NCBI RefSeq assembly: GCF_905171775.1
Contig: NC_053501.1
Span: 15,215,089 to 15,279,088, forward strand
Direction: 5' to 3'
From: Rana temporaria
Taxonomy: Eukaryota; Chordata; Amphibia; Anura; Ranidae
DNA: 64,000 bases
Part shown: positions 1-10,100 of the stretch, one piece after another
How positions within the stretch are numbered: the stretch's first letter is position 1
How the letters are laid out: each line of letters opens with the position of its first letter
Made by a program: the position numbers and the translations under genes
Notes under the pieces: model-generated
Databases searched by the model: none
The model's input: the letters and a program-made list of their open reading frames with translations, nothing else
Told to the model about the DNA's origin: nothing

Positions 1-331
1 GTGGCTGCACAGAATCTGGTGGAGTAGTTCTGTCGTCCTCTCTGCTGAGACAAGGTGGGTGCCGCAACTGCAGCCTGGCAGGCTGATTCAGCCTGTAGGC
101 CTTATGTTTGACACGCATGGCACTAAATGTACACACCAGGTCATTACTATAGCTCATAAGCAGCATAGATTTCTATACATTCAGCATATTTCTGCACAGC
201 CTTTCACCCATTTCAGCCCAGAATGCATAGGGTTCCATACTGTACACAGGGAAGGTAGCCATGTAGAGATCTTCTTACATGTATACATAATACTGAATTC
301 TGTAACATTTTAGTTTCTCCCCAGGGCCAGC

Positions 332-1636
332 ATGGCGAGGCTCAAGATGGCTCCAAACGCATACCCCGAGGGGTTAGTTGAATCAAGGCTTCCTACACTG
401 CAAGCCCCTAAAATGCCGTCCCGACTAGAGTTGTTAAAGAACGACTACCAAGAGCGAAACCTCCGAGTCAAAGAGGAGAAGATGATGACTCTGCTAAAAC
501 AGCAACAAGAGCGCATCTCACACAGGGCCACCAACTCTTCCCTGTACACTGCATATCCTTCTCAACACAAGTCATTTCATGAAGTCCACCAGAACCCATA
601 TTCAAGTCCCTGGGCCCCAGAGGAAAGCGCATGGGCCTCTAACTGGACAGTAAGCAAGAGGACTGCTGGCATAGACCGCGCACATCCTCTCAAACCAGTC
701 TATCACAGGAAGGCCACCACACACGTGCCCGGCAGCCATCACCCTCCGTCAGCTAACAGGTACAAACCTCCTCCAGTACAAGAGCAGGTAAGGTCCAAAT
801 CTGGCCCAGCCCGGACAAACCCTTGGCAACAGCTTGAGAAAAAGGAGTCCAACCTGGAAGCTGAAATTCGCAGGAAAGAAGCGCTGCTAAGAGAAAAGCT
901 GCGGAAAACAGAGGAAGAACTGCGCCGCATGCAGAGAGAGAGAGAAGAGGCGGAAATGGAAGACGGGAGAGTCCAAGAGATTCAGGACCCCAGGAGAGTC
1001 CAAGAGATTCAGGACCCCAGGAGAGTCCAAGAGATTCGGGACCCCAGGAGAGTCCAAGAGATTCAGGACCCCAGGAGAGTCCAAGAGATTCAGGACACCA
1101 GAAGAGTCCAAGAGATTCAGGACACCAGGAGAGTGAGGGCAGCCACAACCCAGCACCGGGCAACAAAGACCTACCATTATTCAGGCTACAGCGAACAGAA
1201 ACACGGGGAGGACAGACCTCATCATGTGGAGGACAGATCCTATCATGTGGAGGACAGATCCTATCAGGACATAGAAGCTAAAAGCCAGGTCCAGGAGCCG
1301 ACCTTAGATAGGAGCACAAAACATATCGGACAAACCAAGAATGTTACTCCACCGCTGACAAATGGCTCGTCCCATATCACAATGGCACCCCAAGGTGCTC
1401 AAACCAACAGATCCGCCATAGGCGATGACGTAGAGGTCAATGAAGAGGACTTGGTTCCATGTGACCTGTGCGGGCGACGTTTTATGGTGCATCGTCTAGA
1501 GAAACATATGCAGGTCTGCCAGAAGATGCTGAACTCCAAAAGGAAGGTGTTTGATTCTTCCAAAGCAAGGGCCAAAGGGACCGACCTCGAGCAATATCTA
1601 CACACCAAAGGAAGAACGAAAGACCCACCACCACAG
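332..1636 (+). CDS. ZC2HC1C: ZC2HC1C first coding exon
   Basis: Encodes residues 1-435, including the first zinc finger. It ends CACAG before GTAACT at 1637. An upstream noncoding exon ending near base 54 (CAAG before GTGGGT) is possible but unproven. Confidence 0.88.
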
Positions 1637-3540
1637 GTAACTCCATCTCTTCTTCTTACTAACATGTTCTGCTTACCTCTCAATTTTTTGAGATGGGAAT
1701 GAGAGACACCTATTAGCAAAAGTATGTAGGCATAGGACAACACCCCCTGCCACGCCCCCTAAAGGAAAATTATATAAAAAAATAAAAAAAAGGAGTTAAC
1801 CACTTCAATACCACACGCCGTCATATGACGTCCTTGACTTTGTGCGGTGATATCTTAATGATGGGGCAGCTACAGGCATCATTCAGACATCATTATTTGC
1901 AGGTGGCGATTCTGTGCAAGATGAGAACGATCATAGCGGCAGTTCCATCGCTTGATCGTTCTTATAGGCGACAGGAGGGGACGTCCCCCCTCCCGCCGCC
2001 ATCCAGTGCTTCTCCGGGCTCTCCCGTGCAATCGTGGACCTAGACAAAGATTCGGACGCCGCCAGATGACAACCATAGGGATTTTCCAGTCATCTATATG
2101 ACCGTCGGAGGCCCGGGTGCAACGTTACGACGTCACACCCGGACCCTGCATGTAAACAAAGCGGTGATCGCGGTCAGTGAATTTTTTTTTTTTTTTTCTC
2201 AATCTCATGCTTTCCAGCCTGCAGGAGAGATGTGGGGTCTTGTTGACCCTGCATAACTCCATAAAGAGGACCTTTCACGATAAATTCCTTGTACAGTTAA
2301 ACCTCGGATTACGAGCATATTCCGTTCCAGGAGTATGCTCGTAATCCAAAGTACTCGCATATCAAAGCGAGTTTTCCCATTTGATGTCAGTGGAAACGAA
2401 AATAATTGGTTCCGCATTGACTTCAATGGGATGCAATACCAAATGCGGCCAGAGGTGGGGGGGGCCAGAGAGCACCGAAAAGGCCTGAGGACACTTTGGC
2501 TCGTTTCCTGTGCCCCTATACCTCATGCCAAATGAGGTACCGCAGGCCAATGTTCAGCTTTTCTCGGCTCCTGCACCCCGTACCTCAAGCCAAATGAGGT
2601 ACCGCAGGCCTATTTTCGGGTCTGCTCGGCTCCTGTGCCCCTATACCTCAGGCCAAATGAGGTACTGCAGGCCAATTTTCGGCTTTTCTCTGCTCCTGCG
2701 CCCGTACCTCAGGCCAAATGAGGTACTGCAGGCCTATTTTCGGGTCTGCTCGGCTTCTGCGCCCCCAGTACCTCAGGCCAAATGAGGCACTGCAGGCCTA
2801 TTTAACTTGAATTCTGCTTGTCTTGCGAGTCAACACTCGCAAACCAAGTCAGAATTTTTTTTAAAAAGTTGCTTGCAAATCAAAACGCTCTCAAACCAAG
2901 TTACTCTTAAACAGAGGTTCCACTGTAATAGCAATAAAAGTGATAAAAAAAAGTGTAAAAAAAAATCTATATATATATATTACACGCCAAATGTGTCCTG
3001 CAAGGGGGCGAGGAGTGCTTAAAGCAGAAGTTCCACTTTTGGGTGGAAATCTACTTTAATGCATTCCCTGCATTAAGGTAAAAAATGATTTGCCACTTGC
3101 TGTTTGGATGGCCACCCTATCACTCTGCCTGTGCAAGACCATGGCTTGATGAGGATATGTAGGTCTGTTTTACCCATACATCATATACTGTAGATCATTG
3201 CTTGCTTAGTTATGATTCTTGAAAGGCCGTTTCCCATTCTAGTGTAATTTCTGACCCTGGCATTGACGTTTTCTCTCCACTTCAGGTCAAAGGCAGCTCA
3301 TGGCGTCAGAAGCACGAGTCTTTCATCCGAAACATTCGCCAGGCTCGCGTGGTGCAGGACGTTGTGAGCAAAGGAGGGAAACCATCTGACGTGCCTCCAC
3401 CTCCACCAGATGAAAATCCAGATTATGTGACCTGTCCTCACTGCAGTCGCCGCTTTGCTCCACGACCTGCCGAACGCCATATACCCATGTGTGCAACGAT
3501 TAAGAACAGGCCCTGTCCTCCTCCAGGCCGGCGACGCTGA
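332..3540 (+). CDS. ZC2HC1C: ZC2HC1C, C2HC zinc-finger protein; join(332..1636, 3286..3540), 519 aa
   Basis: Two coding exons join in phase 0 to give 519 residues. The N-terminal two thirds is low-complexity and charged, with a Lys/Glu/Arg-rich coiled-coil-like stretch around residues 165-215 and a tandem nonapeptide repeat after it. Two C2HC zinc fingers of identical spacing (C-x2-C-x11-H-x3-C) follow: C377, C380, H392, C396 in exon 1 and C485, C488, H500, C504 in exon 2. This paired arrangement is the mark of the ZC2HC1 (FAM164) family, and location beside NEK9 matches human ZC2HC1C. The molecular function of the family is poorly known. The start was chosen because it follows a plausible intron acceptor (AG at 323-324) and opens the long frame. 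Reading past 1636 meets a stop at 1700-1702, so the donor is needed. The gene converges on NEK9. Confidence 0.9.
964..1134 (+). repeat. 27-bp coding minisatellite in ZC2HC1C
   Basis: Six near-identical 27-bp units encode the nonapeptide RVQEIQDPR with small changes (Q to R in the third; P to T in the last two), followed by a partial seventh unit. Because the unit is a multiple of three, copy-number change would keep the frame. Confidence 0.95.
1693..1790 (-). repeat. fragment of an interspersed repeat in ZC2HC1C intron
   Basis: This stretch (GAGACACCTA... CACGCCCCCTAAA) is the reverse complement of sequence near 32877-32955. The shared block shows it is a dispersed repeat that begins just after the exon 1 donor and supplies the stop met by intron read-through. 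Confidence 0.7.
1796..3020. mobile_element. TTAA/CCACTT-ended inverted-repeat element, right end unclear, with a nested insertion
   Basis: Begins TTAACCACTT at 1796 and shares its left part (ATATGACGTCC, the hairpin around CAGGCATCATTCAGA) with the fuller copy at 54639-55861. It is interrupted by the element at 2294-2935. The tract after it continues the family's AATAAAAGTGAT segment. The right terminal repeat was not found, so the end is approximate. Confidence 0.65.
2294..2935. mobile_element. mariner-like nonautonomous element with TA duplication
   Basis: Ends are CAGTTAAACCTC and GAGGTTCCACTG, inverted and near-identical, flanked on both sides by TA (2292-2293 and 2936-2937). TA duplication with CAGT ends is typical of Tc1/mariner. 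No transposase is present. The interior holds about five tandem 60-bp units between 2512 and 2800, each with a GTACCTCA...TGAGGTAC dyad. Confidence 0.75.
3286..3540 (+). CDS. ZC2HC1C: ZC2HC1C last coding exon
   Basis: Starts after CTTCAG at 3280-3285 and encodes 84 residues with a proline run, the second C2HC finger and a basic C terminus, stop TGA at 3538-3540. It is in phase with the first exon. Confidence 0.9.
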   Translation, partial: VKGSSWRQKHESFIRNIRQARVVQDVVSKGGKPSDVPPPPPDENPDYVTCPHCSRRFAPRPAERHIPMCATIKNRPCPPPGRRR

Positions 3541-3624
3541 CACCCGTACACTATGGGATTAATGTGTGAAATATCCTTGCAGAGATGGGTAAGAGATGCA
3601 GGCTAGGCACCCACTATATAAAGC

Positions 3625-3873
3625 AGTGTCCCCAAACTGCGACGGGAGGGTCAGATGCAGCCCTTTGGGCACTGATGCCCATGATGGCGAGCTGTTCCTC
3701 CAATTGATACCAACAATGCAGCACTATTCCTCCAACTGACAACAATGATGGGGCACTATTTCTCCCATTAAAACCAACAATGGGGTATTGCAATTGACAG
3801 CATTTCTACTCCCACCAGCCACAGTCCGTTGGAGGGTAAACTGGCCCTTTGTTTAGAAAGTTTGGAGACCCCT
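3625..3873. mobile_element. hAT-like MITE (tentative)
   Basis: Ends read CAGTGTCCCCAAACTG and GTTTGGAGACCCCTG, an imperfect inverted pair of the type seen in hAT miniature elements. No coding sequence is present. It lies just past the ZC2HC1C stop and may contribute to its 3' UTR. Confidence 0.45.
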
Positions 3874-3959
3874 GATAGAGAACTACAAGGTAAGGGGGGG
3901 GGGGGATTATCTAGGAAGACATGTTCAAGGTTAGGCTTGTTGTCCAACAGGGTCTGGGT

Positions 3960-4500
3960 ATATGGGTAGATTCAGGTACGGGCGCGCTCTTTTGCGGCGG
4001 CGTAGCCTAGCGTGTTTACACTACGCCGCCTTAAGTAAGAGAGGCAAGTACATGATTCTCAAAGCACTTAGGGCGGCGTAGTGTAAATACGGCGGGCGTA
4101 AGGGCGCCTAACTCAAATGGGTTGGGGGGGGAGGCGTGTTTAATGGTAATGAGGCTTGACCTCACGATTTTTTTACACTGCGCACGCGCCGGGCGCCTAC
4201 ATTTCCCAGGGCGCATTGCGGCTAAGTACGCCGTACGGGCCTATTGATTTCGACGTGGACATAAACGACGTAACTCCCGATTCGCAGACGACTTACGCAA
4301 ACGACGTAAAAAATTCGAACCTCGCGGCGGGAACGGCGGCCATACTTTAACATTGTTATTCCACCTCATAGGTGGAATAACTTTAGGCCTGTAAAGGCCT
4401 TTACGGAAACTGCGTAAAACTGCGTAGATTCTGAGTTAGGCCGGCTGATCTACTGATAAGCCGGCCTAACTCTTACTGAATCTACCTAATAGTGTCTAAA
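3960..4500. mobile_element. long palindromic MITE, 'GATTCA' family
   Basis: Inverted arms rich in GGCGTA/TACGCC run from GATTCAGGTACGGG near 3971 to TACTGAATCTACC near 4490. The same family recurs at 50314-51054, 51250-51991 and 60927-61634, and as a fragment at 24040-24240. Confidence 0.7.
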
Positions 4501-4962
4501 TCTAGGCTGAGGAAATGCTGATCTGCTTCAGCCTGAACCTTACTTACAAAGTGAGTCTTAAGACACAAAGGGGTTGATTTGCAAAATCTGATGCAGCTCT
4601 GCATAGAAACAGAATTGGCTTCCATGTTTTTTTTTGCCAGCTTAATTGAACAAGCTGAAGTTAGATTGGCTACCATGCACAGCTGCATGAGATTTTGCAC
4701 TCTCCTGTTTTAGTAAATCAACTCCACAGTGTCACACCCAAGTCTGTGCCCGGTTCTGGACCTGAAAAGAGCTTCACAGATAACAGTACAATCTAGTCTG
4801 GAAAGAGCCACGGTGCTTGGCCCAAAGTGACATTCATGGCTAGTGTCACAGATCCAGTTCAGCATGGTCCAGGTATGGCCTGCAAGCCTAGATCTGGATT
4901 GCTGCTATGTAGAGACCAGCTGAAGCAACAAGAAAAAACTAGCAAAAAAGTAAAGTACTTAA

Positions 4963-5400
4963 AGCGGAGGGCCGGCGTTAAAAATAAATAAATAAAAGTC
5001 AGCAGCTACCAACACTGTAGCTGCTGACTTTAAATAAGGACACTTACTTGTCCAGGGTGCCCGCGATGTCGGAAGCCGAGCAATCGCTCGAGTCTCGGCT
5101 GAACCACCGCCATCCTTGGTGAGGGAATCAGGAAGTGAAGCGTTGCAGCTTCACTTCCCGGTTCCCTACTGCGCATGCGCGAGTCACGTGGCGCTATGTG
5201 AATGGGCGGATGTCTCCTGGGACACACACAGGTCCCAGAAGACACCGCTCCCCATTTCCCCAGGAGGCAGCGCGAAGATCACTGTGGACGAGGAAGTGGC
5301 AGATTAGGACAATCTACCTAGTAACAGGCACTTCTGGTAAATTGTAATTTTTTTGTAGCCTTTTTGGCTATTTTTTTTTTTTTAAGGGTGGACCTCCGCT
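4963..5400. mobile_element. TTAA-flanked inverted-repeat MITE
   Basis: Terminal repeats AGCGGAGG and CCTCCGCT are flanked by TTAA at 4959-4962 and 5401-5404. Internal hairpin arms are visible around AGTGAAGCGTTGCAGCTTCACTTCC. The TTAA duplication fits piggyBac or Kolobok type mobilisation; no transposase is present. Confidence 0.8.
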
Positions 5401-5582
5401 TTAAGATTTTTCTCAGCAGAGGTCAGGAAAAGGTATCCATCCTCCTAGGCCACTAAAAAAAAAAAAAAAAACACAAGGCATGGTAAGAGTAGGAGGGGGG
5501 TTATATTGGGCTAGACTACATTGTTTTTCTTTGCCAGTGTCCCTTTTTCCTGTGGATGGCAGTATCTAAATTCCTGTCCCTA

Positions 5583-5984
5583 AAGGCGACCATACACTGT
5601 TCGAATTTCGAAATAATTTTATTTTGAAAATCGTATCAAAGAATTTTCATACGAATTTCACACCGTTAGTGGGCTGCAGCAACAGCTGATTTTCATGCGG
5701 CAAACAAATTTGAAAAATCCAACATGTTGTACATTTTTTGAAAAACAAACGATTTTCTGATCAATGATGGGAGAAAAATCGTGCGAGAAATGCAATTGAA
5801 AATAAAATGCGCATGTGCAAGAAAAGAATATTCCCGGAGAGAAACAAATATTCCCGGCAACATGAAGGTTTTGTCTGCCAAATTTCGAAAATCAATGGTA
5901 TCAGCGGATCACAAAAAAAAATAAAACTTTCTGATTTTGAAAAAAAAGAAATGTTCAAAGTTCGACCGTGTATGGCCTGCTTTA
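5583..5984. mobile_element. palindromic MITE
   Basis: Left end AAAGGCGACCATACACTG pairs with right end CCGTGTATGGCCTGCTTT; arms around GTTCGAATTT and AAAGTTCGAC are complementary. No coding potential. Confidence 0.7.
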
Positions 5985-6578
5985 GTCTCGGTTCACACTG
6001 ATGCAATGCAAATTCTGTTGCGACATGTGCGATTCTAATGCAAATTAAAGGAGAAGTCCAGCCAAAGCTTGTTTGGCTGGGCTTCTTCTATGGGTCACAG
6101 GAGTGCAATTTTGCACTCCTGTGACCAGTTTTCAGCAGAGAGCGAACTGCGTCATTGCGACAATAAAGTCTGGATCCACCAGGTGCCTTGACTGACACCG
6201 CTCTCAGCGAGACGCTGAGACGGCTGTGCGCCACAGCGCTACCCGTGAGCATGAAGGGGCAGAGCGGAGAGCTGCTGATTGACAGGCAGCAGCTCTCTGC
6301 TCGGGGATCTGATTTTTGATCACACGGTTCTCAGTGTAGAGGAGTTGGGGGACCGATGCTACATTCACCTAGGTAAGTATGAATATGGAAAAAAACCAAA
6401 ACCTTTACTACTCTTTTAAATTAGATTTCTGAGGGGATTCGGCTTGGCTGGAGATAAAATGCACAACGTACACAGGGCCCTTTTTCATTTTTTTGATTGG
6501 ATCAGAATGACATGCGAATCTAATCTATGCCTATCAGTTCGAATCTGCATAGAATTTGCATCAGTGTGAATCAGGACT
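5985..6578. mobile_element. inverted-repeat element interrupted by a TTAA-flanked MITE
   Basis: The outer element ends in GTTCACACTGATGCAA and its complement TTTGCATCAGTGTGAATC. A second element (6049-6415) is inserted inside it at TTAA (6045-6048, 6416-6419). A related copy begins at 23881. Confidence 0.65.
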
Positions 6579-6776
6579 CAATGGATAAAAAATAAATCCT
6601 ACTCCTAGTCCCTGTTGGTAATGCAGAATGTTTTGGAGATCTGACTAGTATACAGAGAAGAGACATTATCATTACATAAGTTATATATACTCCAGAGAGC
6701 ATTGGACCTTACAAACCGGTACCCCCAGCACACTATACGTGGTCAGGAATAGGCTGACATGGCATCCACACAGTGT

Positions 6777-6782
6777 TTTATT
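6777..6782 (-). promoter_or_regulatory. NEK9: NEK9 polyadenylation signal
   Basis: AATAAA on the minus strand lies 251 bases past the NEK9 stop codon and is the first canonical signal downstream. The implied 3' UTR is about 270 bases. Confidence 0.75.
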
Positions 6783-7032
6783 TCAACGTTACTGTGAGTA
6801 ATGGCCAAGAAGCTGAATACTGAGCTGTGTACAGTGTGTCAGATGCTGAGGCGGTGCTCTTGCTCACTGTTTCGGCAGCCATCCACAGTAATAGCACTCG
6901 GCCTCTACAGCAAAGGCTGTGTACAACCATCGTCCAGTCTGGCAATAAATGTTCCACATGTGAGGCGGGCGTCTAGAGACAGTACTCGTATAAGGCACTA
7001 GAAAAAAGTTTGTGTGTCCATTGCAAGGGTTG

Positions 7033-7164
7033 TCACATGGGGGTCCCAGAGGCAGAACGACAGGGGTCAGCACCCAAGAAACACCATGACTCTGCATCTG
7101 AATCCTCCCGGGAGGTCTCCGCACTGCCAGCAGCTGGCGATAGTCCTTTTGCACAAAGCGCCAC
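7033..7164 (-). CDS. NEK9: NEK9 last coding exon
   Basis: Encodes VALCAKG followed by EDSDAESWCFLGADPCRSAS and a TGA stop at 7033-7035, aligning with the human tail (SDSWCLLGTDSCR). Where human NEK9 has KGTQT, this reads KGLSP. Confidence 0.92.
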   Translation of the reverse strand: MALCAKGLSPAAGSAETSREDSDAESWCFLGADPCRSASGTPM

Positions 7165-10100
7165 CTACAGGAAAGACAGTACACAGCTCTAAGTAAACAA
7201 TAAAAAGTTACATTAGTTATAAAAGAGTCCGTGTGTAATGATTGTAGAAAAAAAGTCACAATCTGACCAGCATTTCCATTTACACTGGAGGAGTACAGAG
7301 AAGAGGATATGCGTGATGCTTCCTGCTTCTCTGTGTTTTAGAGGGAATTGTGGGTTGCAGCACATTTTATAGGTATATCTTTGTATAATTCCTGACAAAG
7401 CCAGGGGATGACAGCTCTTTGCTTCAGCACAGATCTGAAATATGAAAGGGGTTATAAGCCCTCATGTTTATAACCCTTTTTCAGGATGCATTAATGTGGA
7501 AAAAACATCTGACAGTTACCGGCCCCCCAGCCCCGTTTTACTTACCTGAGCCCTTGAAAGTCCCACGTCGAGAACACGCTTGATGTTTCCCCGGGGTTCT
7601 CGGCTCTTTATTGGATAGATTGATAGCAGCGCAGCCATTGGCTCCCGCTGCTGTCCATCAAATCCAATGACGTGGGGCCGAGTCCTGCACTACGCTTCTA
7701 TGGACGCCAAATGCAGGACTCGGGAGCGTGCCCGCAAGGTAACCCCCTTGGGAGAGAGCTTCCCATAGGGGGTTATCTGAAGAGGGGAGGAGCCGAGACA
7801 GTAGCCAGGGGAAATCCGGAACACTGCAAAACGAGCTGCACAGTGGAGGTAAGTATGACGTTTAGGTTCGCTTAAAAAAAAAAAAATATATATATATATA
7901 TATAGTATCACTTTAACTGCGTAAGCTGATCTTAGAATTGTTATAGTGAAATCTGATGACTTGAGTCAATTACTGCCTGTCAGCAACATACAGAACCAAT
8001 CATCTGCCTCTTTGTATCCTATCAATGGTGGCCCCCATAATGGTCACTTACCTGTTTCTGAAGATTCTGTATAACCTCTCCATGGTGGCTGACTGTTTGA
8101 CCCTGCTGGGAAAAAAAATAAAAAAACATTATACCAACAACATTAGTCTACAGCTCCACTTATCTCTAAATCTGTCTGGACAGCTTGCATGCCATTCCCT
8201 CCTCGCAACTTCTTCCCCATTGAGGGTGTCAAGTTAGAGAGAACTCTCCCCCTATCCATCCAATACCCCCCCCCCCCCCCTCGCAAAGTCAGAATAGAGA
8301 GCACACCTCTACCCCCCACACCCCGCCAAGTCTCACCCCTGCGGCTGGAGAGCACCTTTCCCGCCATGGTGTCAGGCTGCAGAGCACACCTGACACCTCC
8401 TTCCTGCACCCCCCCAAACCGGGTATCAGGCTAGCAAGCATGCTCTAACCCTCCACTACAGAGCACACTTCATTACCCACCACAGTCAGACTAGAGGGGG
8501 GGGGGGGGGAACTTTCCCACACATTCCACCAACAAAGTGTAATGCCGCATGCATACGATTGGAAATTCCGACAAGAAAACCATGGATTTTTCCTGACGGA
8601 ATGTTGGCTCAAACTTGTGTTGCATACACACGGTCGCACAAATCTTGTCGGAAATTCCGACCGTCAAGAACGCGTGACGTACGACGAGCCGAGATCAATG
8701 AAGTTCAATAGGCAGTTCGGCTCTTCTGCTTGATTCTGAGCATGCGTGTTTTTTTTGCGCGTTGGAATTGCATACAGACAAGCGGATTTTCCGACAGGAA
8801 CTTTTTCGTCTGAAAAATAGAGAACCAGCTCTCAATCTTTTGGTTCACCTCCCACCATGGTGTCAGACCGGGGGAAGACACCTCTCCCACGACTATTACG
8901 GTGTCAGGCTGGACAGCAAACTCAATCCACCCCTTCCCAAGCACTGTCACACCAGCCTCCTCCCGACCACACTATAGCCAAATGATGGTCTGTGATTGCG
9001 GTGTCCTTCAAACAAAGCTGATCCCTGATCGAGGTAAAGGGCCAATTGCAGCGACAGTTTACATTTGATCAGCTGTGATTGGGCAAAGCTGATCATATGG
9101 TAAACAAATGCCAGTTATTAGCAATTCCTTTCCTCAGCCCTGTTACTGTCTGAGGAAAGAAAAGCCAATAACTGGCTTTCCTGTGACAGGGCACATTTCC
9201 ACTGATCATTAGTAGAGATCGACCGATATGGGTTTTTCTCTGGCCAATGACGATATTTCGAAATTGCGGCGGCTGATATATGATTCCGATTATTTTTTTA
9301 TTTTTTTCCCCCTTCATCTCATAAAATCTGACAGTTAAGTAATAAGCGATACAGAAAATGTATTCAATTAAGCATTTATTAAACACAACATGCCTCCAAT
9401 CAGTGCACTTGTATAATTTAGATAGGGGGAAAAAAAAAACACTATCTATCCATCTTAAATAATAAATACACAAAAACAGGTGGATGACAAAAAAAAAAAA
9501 AAAATGGGCTAACTTTACCATTTATTTTTTTCATTTATTAATGTGTATTTTTTTCCCCCCAAAAAATTGCGTTTGAAAGACCGCTGCGCAAATACGGTGC
9601 GACATAAAATATTAAAACAGACGTCATTTTATTCTCTAAAGTCTCTGCTTAGAAAAATATATATATTGGGGGGTTCCAATTGATTTTCTAGCAGAAAATA
9701 CTGGATCTTTACTTGTAAGCAACACATGTCAGAAAAGATTGAGGCCCCTGTCACACTTATACGACTTGTCCCACGATTTGTGATGGCAAAGTAGCATGAC
9801 AAGTTGTTTTCCATTATTTCCAATGACAACCATTCATATTAGTATGACTTCAAGTCGTTGCGACTTCAAAGTAGTCCCTGCAGTACTTTTGTCCGATTTT
9901 GATGCCACTTACACAGGCATTCTCTGAAATCACTGCAAAATTGCAGTAAAATCACGTGATTTTGAAGTTGCAGTAGTGTGAAAGGGGCCTCAAGTCTTTA
10001 AATGGTTAAACTGAGATCATCTACACACTGGTGTTCATTCCTTTGATAAGTAGAAACATTGCATCTCTTTGCTTCTTTTAACAGCATGTTCTCAGACTTG

